Source: Campylobacterota bacterium
GTDB lineage: Bacteria > Campylobacterota > Campylobacteria > Campylobacterales > Sulfurimonadaceae
Assembly (NCBI GenBank): GCA_013153755.1
Contig: JAADDU010000108.1
Location: 1-6,519, forward strand
Direction of reading: 5' to 3'
DNA: 6,519 bases
The notes under the pieces were generated by a model. That model was given only the letters and a program-made list of their open reading frames with translations. It was not told the DNA's origin and searched no databases. The position numbers and the translations under genes were made by a program. Positions 1 through 6,519 of this stretch are shown here, piece by piece; the first letter of the stretch is position 1, and the number at the start of each line of letters is the position of its first letter.

Positions 1-76
1 GGTGCGCCCGACACGATTCGAACGTGTGACCGCTGGTACCGCAAACCAGTGCTCTATCCAGCTGAGCTACGAGCGC
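1..76 (-). tRNA. tRNA-Arg, anticodon GCG
   Basis: Read on the minus strand this folds as a complete cloverleaf. The acceptor stem is GCGCTCG with CGGGCGC (T-G wobble at pair 5-68). The D arm GCTC/GAGC has a GG-containing loop, the anticodon stem is CTGGT/ACCAG, and the T arm is ACACG/CGTGT around TTCGAAT. The anticodon loop is TTGCGGT, so positions 34-36 are GCG (window 40-42), which decodes the arginine codon CGC and by wobble CGU. A20 in the D loop is a known arginine identity element. The discriminator is A, followed by an encoded CC. The final A of CCA would be the base just outside the window. The gene lies downstream of the ZapA-like gene on the same strand but has its own promoter. Most bacteria use an ACG (inosine) tRNA for this codon box, so GCG is worth noting. 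Confidence 0.96.
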
Positions 77-103
77 ACACCATTCTCTTTTAAAGAGGGT
101 AGA

Positions 104-112
104 ATTATATCA
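104..112 (-). promoter_or_regulatory. Extended -10 promoter of the tRNA-Arg gene
   Basis: On the minus strand the sequence TGATATAAT is a perfect TATAAT -10 hexamer (104-109) with the TGn extension. Transcription would start near position 97, about 20 bases before the mature 5' end of the tRNA. The leader would then contain the small inverted repeat CTCTTTAAAAGAG (85-97), to be removed by RNase P. No clear -35 box is visible, as is usual for Campylobacterota sigma-70 promoters. Confidence 0.7.
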
Positions 113-142
113 CTTTTAACTTACATTATCATAAAATTTAAG

Positions 143-361
143 TTATAAAGTAACTTTTTTTAAAATATTTTCTATCTCTTGTTCTTGTATATAAAGTTCA
201 TGTGTTTTTTTTACATAAGCATGAAGCATTTTTTTTAAGTCGTTATTTCCTTCTTTGTTAAAGTCTTTTAGCATTTGCTTTTCTAAAAAAACTGCAAACT
301 TATCTTCAACATCAACATCAAATCTGCGACCACCTATCTGTAAGCCTATTTTTTTGCTCAT
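143..361 (-). CDS. Small ZapA-like protein (putative cell-division accessory)
   Basis: This is a 72-residue soluble protein with no signal peptide or membrane segment. Residues 4-18 (KIGLQIGGRRFDVDV) look like the beta hairpin that opens ZapA proteins, with the GR turn at 11-12 followed by an acidic residue pair. Two predicted helices follow, about 20-34 and 40-70, the second amphipathic and charged. ZapA binds FtsZ and bundles its filaments at mid-cell. Typical ZapA proteins have about 90-110 residues and a longer C-terminal coiled coil, so this one is short. It lies 5 bases downstream of a coiled-coil gene and is probably co-transcribed with it. Its AAGG ribosome-binding site overlaps that gene's stop codon, only 3 bases before the ATG. 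No ATG lies in the short upstream stretch I read in frame, and the next internal ATG is at residue 30. The family call rests on pattern recognition of the head region; a conserved hypothetical protein of another fold is possible. Confidence 0.72.
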   Translation of the reverse strand: MSKKIGLQIGGRRFDVDVEDKFAVFLEKQMLKDFNKEGNNDLKKMLHAYVKKTHELYIQEQEIENILKKVTL

Positions 362-366
362 ATACC

Positions 367-594
367 TTAGCCTAAGATACTTTCTATTTTTTCAACTATC
401 TCTTCTATCTCTAAGTCTTTCATCACATTATCTTCTCTTAATTTTTCAATTTCATTCTCTTTAAGTTCTTTTTCAGCTTTTAATGTAACAACCTCAGTGC
501 GTAAAGTGTCTAGTTCCTCTTTGATATTGTTATATTTTTGCATAATCTGAGTAACACTATTATTTAGTTTTTCTATATTTGTTTGATTTTCCAT
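367..594 (-). CDS. Small coiled-coil protein, ZapB-like candidate
   Basis: This 75-residue protein is almost entirely helical and highly charged (rich in E, K, N). Leucine, isoleucine and valine recur at heptad spacing from about residue 7 to 74, for example I7, L10, V14, I17, I24, L28, L31 and V35. It contains no proline, cysteine or tryptophan. It has no signal peptide or transmembrane segment, so it should be a cytoplasmic dimeric coiled coil. Length and composition resemble ZapB (about 80 residues), which joins ZapA at the division ring. Similarity among coiled coils is weak evidence, so the idea leans on the ZapA-like gene directly downstream. The start is well supported: AGGGA (601-605) sits 6 bases before the ATG. 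A promoter lies immediately upstream, so the pair is probably transcribed separately from the ABC permease. Confidence 0.75.
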   Translation of the reverse strand: MENQTNIEKLNNSVTQIMQKYNNIKEELDTLRTEVVTLKAEKELKENEIEKLREDNVMKDLEIEEIVEKIESILG

Positions 595-624
595 GAAAAT
601 TCCCTATCTATTAATATGAACACA

Positions 625-633
625 ATTTTAGCA
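625..633 (-). promoter_or_regulatory. Extended -10 promoter of the coiled-coil/ZapA-like pair
   Basis: The minus strand reads TGCTAAAAT, a TAAAAT -10 hexamer (625-630) with a TG extension (631-633), between the permease stop codon and the coiled-coil gene. The start site would be near 618, giving a leader of about 24 bases that contains the AGGGA ribosome-binding site. The -35 region would fall close to the permease stop codon. No terminator is visible between the permease and this gene, so read-through is also possible. Confidence 0.55.
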
Positions 634-657
634 CAAAAGTTATAAGTTATTCTGAAA

Positions 658-1617
658 TCAACTTCTCTTCATATATGGATTTAACTTTAAAAGTAATAAG
701 TCTGCTAAAATATTACCAACTAATGTTAAAAATGAGGTTATCATAAGTGTTCCCATAATTACAGGATAATCTCTACTTAGAGCAGACATAAAAAAGAACT
801 GTCCCATACCATCTATACCAAATATAGATTCTAAAATTACACTGCCACCTATGAGACCTGGCAAAGATAAGCCTAAAAGAGTTATGATAGGGGGTAAAAG
901 ATTTGGTAAAATATAAAATTTTAAAAGCTGCTTTTCACTAAGTCCTCTTGAAGTTGCAAAATAATAGTAATCACTTTTTAAAATATCAAGAGTTAAAGAT
1001 CGTATATAAATTATCATGCTACCCAAGCTTACAAATATCATTACGCTTATGGGCATTGTTAAGTGCCATATCATATCTATGTAGTATAAAAATCCAACTT
1101 TTTCTTCAACACTATGTAATCCAGCAATAGGAAATAAATCTAGTTTTAAAGAAAAAAATATGATAAAGAGTAATGCCAGATAAAAAGAGGGCATAGAAAA
1201 AGATAGAAGTGATAATTGACGAATAAAATGGTCAACTTTTTTATCATAGTTTAATGCTGATTTAATTCCAAGATATATAGAAATCAAAAATACAAAGACA
1301 AGTGATATAAAGTTCATCATAAGGGTTATGGGTACTCTTTTTAATATCTCTGTACTAACATCATTACCACTTACAAATGATATACCAAAATTTAAGGTCA
1401 TCATATTTTCTACCCAATCTATATATTGGAAAAATAAAGATTTATCGAGACCATAAATAGCTTTTAATTGTTGAAGTGTTTCTTTTGTCATATTTGGATT
1501 TAGCTCACCAGCTGAAAAAAAACTATTTGGTGCAGAATGTATTGCTAAAAAAGAAATAATAGATATAATAAATAACATAAAAAATATGTAGGAAAGTTTT
1601 TTAATAAAAATTGTCAT
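658..1617 (-). CDS. ABC transporter permease, OppB/DppB family
   Basis: The 319-residue inner-membrane permease is of the peptide/nickel/oligopeptide type and would form half of the channel of an ATP-driven importer. Visible features, in order: a first transmembrane helix (about 8-26); the family's periplasmic motif YGLDKSLFFQYIDW (55-68) followed by NFGIS; and further helices at about 98-118, 135-160, 183-205, 240-262 and 286-309. The EAA-type cytoplasmic loop ATSRGLSEKQLLKFYILPN (221-239) contacts the ATPase. The C-terminal signature runs from ILESIFGIDGMG (261-272) to RDYPVIMG (282-289). Length is normal for OppB/DppB. No binding protein, second permease or ATPase lies next to it in this window, so the substrate cannot be inferred. 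The ATG at 1617 is the first possible start, because a TAA lies in frame just upstream. It lacks a Shine-Dalgarno sequence. Confidence 0.93.
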   Translation of the reverse strand: MTIFIKKLSYIFFMLFIISIISFLAIHSAPNSFFSAGELNPNMTKETLQQLKAIYGLDKSLFFQYIDWVENMMTLNFGISFVSGNDVSTEILKRVPITLMMNFISLVFVFLISIYLGIKSALNYDKKVDHFIRQLSLLSFSMPSFYLALLFIIFFSLKLDLFPIAGLHSVEEKVGFLYYIDMIWHLTMPISVMIFVSLGSMIIYIRSLTLDILKSDYYYFATSRGLSEKQLLKFYILPNLLPPIITLLGLSLPGLIGGSVILESIFGIDGMGQFFFMSALSRDYPVIMGTLMITSFLTLVGNILADLLLLKLNPYMKRS

Positions 1618-1622
1618 AAAAG

Positions 1623-1628
1623 ATTATA
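1623..1628 (-). promoter_or_regulatory. -10 box for the permease, possibly giving a leaderless mRNA
   Basis: The minus strand carries a perfect TATAAT with only 5 bases (CTTTT) between it and the ATG. Transcription normally begins 6-7 bases after the hexamer, which would put the start on the A or T of the initiation codon. The run of T residues upstream (1631-1638) is the tail of the porin terminator and doubles as the T-rich upstream region common in Campylobacterota promoters. No ribosome-binding site is present, consistent with a leaderless transcript. Confidence 0.5.
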
Positions 1629-1630
1629 AC

Positions 1631-1679
1631 AAAAAAAATCTATCAAACCCAGATTAGTTTATAAATAATTTGGGTTTGA
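1631..1679 (-). terminator. Intrinsic terminator of the TorF-family porin gene
   Basis: A perfect 9-base-pair inverted repeat, TCAAACCCA and TGGGTTTGA (1671-1679 and 1643-1651), starts about 10 bases after the porin stop codon on the minus strand. Four bases after the stem comes an uninterrupted run of eight T residues (1631-1638). This is a standard Rho-independent terminator for the upstream gene. Confidence 0.88.
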
Positions 1680-1689
1680 AAATTTAGTA

Positions 1690-2409
1690 CTAGAAACTAG
1701 CACCTAAAGTAACTATAATATTGTCATCTTTACCATCACCATCATAGCCAGCATTTGCTTGATCATAATCCATAACACTGTAAGCTACACTTAACTCAAA
1801 CTTATCAAATGCTTTTGTAACAGTAGCTGAGTAGTAATTACCAAAGTTGTTTTCATTACCATTTTGCGCATCATCATAAGAACCATAAAGCGTATCTATA
1901 GTTATATTCATTGGTAATGGTACAGATATACCAACTTCCCAAGCATCACCTGGCTTATAATCTGTTATCTGATTTGCAACATCGTTTGTATCAACACCAA
2001 GGTAGTATTTTGCACTAAGAGAGAGTACATCAAAGTCATAACCAAGTGTTAAAGATGCCTCACCAAAGTTTAATTCATCTGTTTCATTAGGGTACATATA
2101 TTGGCAATAACCGATATCATAACTAAACTTTCCAATCTCTCCAGCATAACCAAGATAAACATCTATCTCAACAGAAGCTTTTGAATCAAAGTTGATATTT
2201 GAACCCCATACACCAGTATAAAAACCTTTATAAGATAAATCAAAACCACCTTGTATAGCTGGAGAATTATCACTTTGAGTCATACCTCTCCATACATAGT
2301 TACTTGTTAATGCAACATTTGCACTAACTTCTAGATCTGATTTTACATCCTCAGCATAAGAAAGTGTTGCAACTAATGCAGCTGCTAAACTAAGTTTAAT
2401 AAATTTCAT
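1690..2409 (-). CDS. TorF family putative outer-membrane porin
   Basis: The 239-residue protein has a Sec signal peptide: a K-containing start, a hydrophobic core at residues 6-17, and probable cleavage after SYA at 19. The rest is rich in alternating aromatic and polar residues, as in a beta barrel, and ends in phenylalanine, the usual C-terminal signal for outer-membrane assembly. The stretch 38-71, with NYVWRGMTQSDN and later GGFDLSY and GVWGSN, is the hallmark of the conserved family TIGR02001 (Gcw_chp, annotated as TorF-type putative porins). Transport substrate is not established for this family. An acidic glycine-rich loop, DGDGKDD (223-229), lies before the last strand and could bind a divalent cation. 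A GAAGGA ribosome-binding site precedes the ATG. The gene has its own promoter and terminator and so appears monocistronic. Confidence 0.9.
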   Translation of the reverse strand: MKFIKLSLAAALVATLSYAEDVKSDLEVSANVALTSNYVWRGMTQSDNSPAIQGGFDLSYKGFYTGVWGSNINFDSKASVEIDVYLGYAGEIGKFSYDIGYCQYMYPNETDELNFGEASLTLGYDFDVLSLSAKYYLGVDTNDVANQITDYKPGDAWEVGISVPLPMNITIDTLYGSYDDAQNGNENNFGNYYSATVTKAFDKFELSVAYSVMDYDQANAGYDGDGKDDNIIVTLGASF

Positions 2410-2435
2410 TTAAATTCCTTCTTTTTATTAATTGA

Positions 2436-2444
2436 ATTATGACA
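2436..2444 (-). promoter_or_regulatory. Probable extended -10 promoter of the porin gene
   Basis: The minus strand reads TGTCATAAT, a near-consensus CATAAT hexamer (2436-2441) with a TG extension (2442-2444). The predicted start near 2429 gives a leader of about 20 bases carrying GAAGGA. The long palindrome at 2469-2493 would lie about 40-64 bases upstream of that start site. Nothing resembling a -35 consensus is obvious. Confidence 0.55.
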
Positions 2445-2456
2445 TAGGTTAGATAT

Positions 2457-2493
2457 GAAGAAAGAGAGAAACTGATTAATAATTAATCAGTTT
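2457..2493 (-). terminator. Palindrome after fabI, probable operon terminator
   Basis: A perfect inverted repeat, AAACTGATTAA with TTAATCAGTTT (2469-2479 and 2483-2493), flanks a 3-base loop and begins seven bases after the fabI stop codon base at 2500. On the minus strand it is followed by CTCTCTTTCTTC, which is pyrimidine-rich but not a continuous T run. Position favours a transcription terminator or 3'-end stabiliser for the gap-pgk-tpiA-fabI transcript. The stem is AT-rich and the tail imperfect, so it may be weak. Its location upstream of the porin promoter means a regulator-binding site is also possible. Confidence 0.55.
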
Positions 2494-2499
2494 ATAGTT

Positions 2500-4040
<1,541 letters not shown>

Positions 4041-4043
4041 CTC

Positions 4044-5243
4044 TTAATCCTCTTTAATGATTAATGGTAAAACACCTGGTAGTACTTTACCCTCTAAAAG
4101 TTCAAGTGAAGCTCCACCACCAGTTGAGATAAAACTCATCTCATCATCAACACCAACTCTTTGAACCAAATCAGCAGTATCTCCACCACCAACAACAGTA
4201 GTTGCATAGCTATCTGCTACAAAGTGAGCTATTTTAGAACTTCCCCTTGCAAATTTTTCCATCTCATAAACACCCATAGGTCCATTCCATAAAACAGTTT
4301 GAACATCATTTAATGCTTCTCTATAAAGTCTTACCGTTGCAGGTCCTATGTCAAGCCCCATCCATGCATCTGGAATCTCTTGAGAGGTAACGATTTTACT
4401 AACTGCATCTTCTGCAAATTTTTCAGCAGCTATTACATCAACAGGTAGATAAAACTTAACACCAAGTCTTCTTGCTTCATCCATAACATGTTGTGCATCT
4501 TCTAGTAAGTCATCTTCTACAAGTGATGCACCTATGTTATAGCCCATCTGTTTTAAAAATGTAAATGCCATACCACCACCTATAAAAATCTTGTCAACTT
4601 TAGGGAGTAAGTTCATAAGTGCTTCTAATTTTCCAGATACTTTACTACCACCAACTATAGCAGCAAAAGGGCGAACAGGATTGTTGATAAGTTTACCAAA
4701 AAATGTGATCTCTTTTTGAAGTAAAAATCCAGATGCCTTATGCTCATTATCAAATAACTCTGTTATACCAGCAACTGAAGAGTGAGCACGATGACTAACA
4801 CCAAAAGCATCATTTATATAAAAATCAGCCATAGACGCTAGTTTAGAAGACAACTCTTTATCATTTTTTGTCTCACCAATCTCATAACGAAGATTCTCTA
4901 AAAGTAAAACTTCACCAGATTTTAGGCTAGATGTTTTACTCATTGCATCTTCCCCTACAACATCACTAGACATAATTACATCTCTTTTTAAAAGAACATG
5001 AAGTCTTTTTGCAACTGGTGATAAAGAATATTTTTCATCTACTATACCCTTTGGACGACCTAGATGCGATGCTAAAATGATTGCACAATCTTGATCTAAA
5101 CAGTAGTTTATAGTAGCTACAGCAGAACGAATCCTTCTATCATCAGATATGTTTGAAAACTCATCCATTGGTACATTAAAGTCACACCTGATAAACACTT
5201 TTTTTCCAGCTAAGTCAAGATTTTTTATATTTAAAAGTTCCAT
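4044..5243 (-). CDS. pgk: Phosphoglycerate kinase
   Basis: The enzyme reversibly transfers phosphate between 1,3-bisphosphoglycerate and ADP, yielding 3-phosphoglycerate and ATP. With the start at 5243 the protein has 399 residues, normal for bacterial PGK. The N-terminal domain shows IRCDFNVP (18-25), SHLGRP (59-64), LLENLRY (114-120) and the substrate-binding HRAHSS (151-156). The C-terminal nucleotide domain shows GGSKVSGK (198-205), GPMGVYE (321-327), GGGDT (352-356) and [14 protein letters not shown] (373-386). The frame is open for 20 more codons upstream to an ATG at 5303, but this would overlap the end of gap by 52 bases. The family begins near [11 protein letters not shown], and AGGAG sits 5 bases before 5243, so the shorter form is chosen. 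It follows gap by 8 bases and precedes tpiA by 3 bases. Confidence 0.97.
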   Translation of the reverse strand: MELLNIKNLDLAGKKVFIRCDFNVPMDEFSNISDDRRIRSAVATINYCLDQDCAIILASHLGRPKGIVDEKYSLSPVAKRLHVLLKRDVIMSSDVVGEDAMSKTSSLKSGEVLLLENLRYEIGETKNDKELSSKLASMADFYINDAFGVSHRAHSSVAGITELFDNEHKASGFLLQKEITFFGKLINNPVRPFAAIVGGSKVSGKLEALMNLLPKVDKIFIGGGMAFTFLKQMGYNIGASLVEDDLLEDAQHVMDEARRLGVKFYLPVDVIAAEKFAEDAVSKIVTSQEIPDAWMGLDIGPATVRLYREALNDVQTVLWNGPMGVYEMEKFARGSSKIAHFVADSYATTVVGGGDTADLVQRVGVDDEMSFISTGGGASLELLEGKVLPGVLPLIIKED

Positions 5244-5248
5244 TTTTT

Positions 5249-5253
5249 CTCCT
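5249..5253 (-). promoter_or_regulatory. pgk ribosome-binding site overlapping the gap stop codon
   Basis: AGGAG on the minus strand overlaps the TAG stop codon of gap (5252-5254, read as TAGGAG) and lies 5 bases before the ATG at 5243. It fixes the pgk start and argues against the longer open frame beginning at 5303. Confidence 0.85.
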
Positions 5254-6253
5254 ATTTGTTTATATGTAAAGCCATCTCTATAAGTCTTGTTGAATAGCCC
5301 CATTCATTATCGTACCAAGCCATTATTTTTAACATATCTCCCTGTATAACTTGTGTTAAATCATCTGCTATAACACAGCTATAATTGCATCCAACAAAGT
5401 CTTGAGAAACTCTCATCTCTTTATCTATAAGTAGTATATTTTTTAATTTTGTATCTGCCATCTTATCAAAAATACTACTTAATTCTTCTTTAGTCGTCTT
5501 TTTTGATACAACTACATTTAGGTCGACCATAGAAACGTCTGGGGTTGGTACACGAACACTTTGCCCATGAAGTTTACCTTTTAGTTGTGGTAAAACTAAG
5601 TTCATCGCTTTTGCTGCACCAGTAGTTGTTGGTATCATATTTATAGCAGCAGCCCTTGCTCGACGTTTATCATTTTTGTGTTTTACATCTAAAAGATTTT
5701 GATCATTAGTATATGAATGTATAGTGGTAATTAAACCTTTTTCTATCCCAAAATTATCATCTAAAATTTTTGCAATAGGACCTAAACAGTTTGTAGTACA
5801 AGATGCATTTGATATGATTTGTTCTGCATTGTAAAGATTTTCATTTACACCCAAAACAAAAGTTGGAATTATGTCATCTTTTGTTGGAGCAGAAAGTATA
5901 ACCTTTTTTATACCATTATCTATATGAATCTGAGCAAATTCTTTAGTCAAAAATAAACCACTACATTCGAGGACAATATCAGCACCATTCTCTACAAAGC
6001 GTAATTTTTTAGGGTCTGAAATATTTGATATTGCTATGATATTTTTGTCTATACTTATATGGTTTTCATCAATTTTATAAATATTATTTGATAAAACACC
6101 ATGAACAGAATCATTTTTTAAAAGGTAAATCATCATATCTATATCTGCCATATCATTAATCGCTACTATCTCAACATCATCTCTTTTAGATGCGATGCGC
6201 GTTACACAACGACCAATTCTGCCAAATCCATTTATCGCTATCTTAAGCGCCAT
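5252..6253 (-). CDS. gap: Glyceraldehyde-3-phosphate dehydrogenase, type I
   Basis: GAPDH reversibly converts glyceraldehyde 3-phosphate, NAD(P)+ and phosphate to 1,3-bisphosphoglycerate as a cytoplasmic tetramer. The 333-residue length is normal. The N-terminal Rossmann motif is INGFGRIGR (7-15). AIND (31-34) ends in the aspartate that in NAD-specific enzymes contacts the adenosine ribose. The catalytic centre is SNASCTTNC (148-156), with nucleophile C152 and H179 in [10 protein letters not shown] as the base. RRARAAA (197-203), [10 protein letters not shown] (207-216) and the C-terminal WYDNEWGYS (313-321) are conserved. In the LLDVKHK segment (187-193) a lysine takes the place of the proline usual in glycolytic NAD enzymes, so cofactor preference is not fully settled. 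AGGGA precedes the ATG by five bases. It is the first gene of the gap-pgk-tpiA-fabI operon and is divergent from nadD. Confidence 0.97.
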   Translation of the reverse strand: MALKIAINGFGRIGRCVTRIASKRDDVEIVAINDMADIDMMIYLLKNDSVHGVLSNNIYKIDENHISIDKNIIAISNISDPKKLRFVENGADIVLECSGLFLTKEFAQIHIDNGIKKVILSAPTKDDIIPTFVLGVNENLYNAEQIISNASCTTNCLGPIAKILDDNFGIEKGLITTIHSYTNDQNLLDVKHKNDKRRARAAAINMIPTTTGAAKAMNLVLPQLKGKLHGQSVRVPTPDVSMVDLNVVVSKKTTKEELSSIFDKMADTKLKNILLIDKEMRVSQDFVGCNYSCVIADDLTQVIQGDMLKIMAWYDNEWGYSTRLIEMALHINK

Positions 6254-6288
6254 TACAATCCCTATACAAAAAGTTTAAAAATTCGGTT

Positions 6289-6294
6289 ATTTTA
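6289..6294 (-). promoter_or_regulatory. Probable -10 box of the gap operon promoter
   Basis: The minus strand reads TAAAAT, five of six matches to TATAAT. It would start transcription near 6282 and give a leader of about 28 bases with AGGGA. It is the best candidate I see in the short region between gap and nadD. Its -35 position would coincide with the nadD -10 box on the other strand. Other AT-rich hexamers nearby cannot be excluded. Confidence 0.45.
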
Positions 6295-6307
6295 TCCAAA
6301 GTTTAGT

Positions 6308-6313
6308 TATAAT
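6308..6313 (+). promoter_or_regulatory. -10 box of the nadD promoter
   Basis: A perfect TATAAT lies 22 bases before the nadD ATG. The predicted start is near 6320, giving a leader of about 16 bases that contains GGAAGG. No -35 consensus is seen; the upstream region is T-rich. Confidence 0.6.
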
Positions 6314-6335
6314 TCGCTTTAAATTTGGAAGGTAT

Positions 6336-6519
6336 ATGGAAACTATAGCACTTTTTGGTGGGTCATTTGATCCATTACATATAGGACATGAAGCTATCGT
6401 AGAAGCTTTATTGTGCAAAAAAGAGATTGATAAAGTTATAATTATGCCAACTTTTTTAAACCCATTTAAAACAAAATCTTTTACATCTGCCCAAATGAGG
6501 TTAGAGTCTTTAAAAGATA
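6336..6519 (+). CDS. nadD: Nicotinate-nucleotide adenylyltransferase, N-terminal part
   Basis: NadD joins nicotinate mononucleotide and ATP to form deamido-NAD, the penultimate step of NAD synthesis. Only the first 61 codons are in the window; the frame is open to the right edge, where the gene is cut by the window and not broken. The nucleotidyltransferase signature GGSFDPLHIGH (8-18) contains the HxGH ATP-binding motif. The segment VIIMPTFLNPFKTKS (34-48) matches the family's substrate-binding region, with NPFK where many species have PPHK. QMRLESLK (53-60) is the conserved region after it. GGAAGG lies 3 bases before the ATG, a short spacing. Divergence from gap matches the arrangement I recall in Campylobacter jejuni. 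Confidence 0.95.
   Translation, partial: METIALFGGSFDPLHIGHEAIVEALLCKKEIDKVIIMPTFLNPFKTKSFTSAQMRLESLKD

Noticed and set aside
77..142. 6S RNA gene (ssrS) downstream of the ZapA-like gene, as in gammaproteobacteria
   Set aside because: The region is too short, and only the tRNA-Arg promoter and leader are found there.
117..145. Hairpin TAACTTA/TAAGTTA over the stop codon of the ZapA-like gene, considered as a terminator
   Set aside because: The stem is 7 weak pairs with a 15-base loop and no T run follows on the minus strand. I see no convincing terminator between this gene and the tRNA.
255..464. Plus-strand open frame of 69 codons
   Set aside because: It is antisense to the two small ZapA/coiled-coil genes, low in complexity (L, S, F rich), and lacks a ribosome-binding site; it mirrors their codon pattern.
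948..1130. Plus-strand open frame of 60 codons
   Set aside because: It lies antisense within the ABC permease, whose family motifs prove the minus frame is coding.
2473..2489. Fur box in the palindrome after fabI
   Set aside because: The symmetry and half-site (TGATTAAT) do not match the 7-1-7 Fur arrangement TGATAAT-N-ATTATCA, and the arm spacing also fails for FNR/CRP-type sites.
5244..5303. Extension of pgk by 20 codons to an ATG at 5303
   Set aside because: It would overlap the gap coding region by 52 bases, the added residues do not resemble the PGK N-terminus, and a good AGGAG lies right before the ATG at 5243.

Overview
The window is AT-rich bacterial chromosome, most likely from Campylobacterota (the former Epsilonproteobacteria) and probably a Sulfurimonas-like member. 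Three things support this. The gene order nadD(divergent)-gap-pgk-tpiA-fabI is, from memory, also found in Campylobacter jejuni. The triosephosphate isomerase is short (235 residues) and the FabI has [16 protein letters not shown] sequences, as in this phylum. The promoters have a good -10 element in a T-rich context but no clear -35. The genus is an inference.

Layout from right to left: nadD enters at the right edge on the + strand and is cut by the window end. All other genes lie on the - strand. A short divergent promoter region (about 6254-6335) separates nadD from a compact four-gene block, gap (GAPDH), pgk, tpiA and fabI. Its internal gaps are 8, 3 and 11 bases, and stop codons overlap the next ribosome-binding site, so it reads as one operon. 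Three triose-phosphate enzymes are therefore co-transcribed with the enoyl-ACP reductase of fatty acid synthesis. A perfect palindrome follows the fabI stop codon. Next comes a monocistronic TorF-type outer-membrane protein gene with its own promoter and a good intrinsic terminator.

After that terminator lies an OppB/DppB-type ABC permease gene with no transporter partners in view. Its -10 box sits so close to the start codon that the mRNA may be leaderless. Then come two small genes, a 75-residue coiled-coil protein and a 72-residue protein with a ZapA-like head. I interpret them as a candidate ZapB-like/ZapA-like cell-division pair. The left edge is a tRNA-Arg gene with anticodon GCG and its own extended -10 promoter; only the final A of its CCA end falls outside the window.

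Most of the window is core metabolism. I see no mobile element, CRISPR array, phage gene or defence system, and no gene-free stretch longer than about 100 bases. The points most worth a second look are the ZapA/ZapB-like pair, the possibly leaderless permease start fused to the preceding terminator, and the overlapping divergent promoters between an NAD-using enzyme and an NAD-making enzyme.
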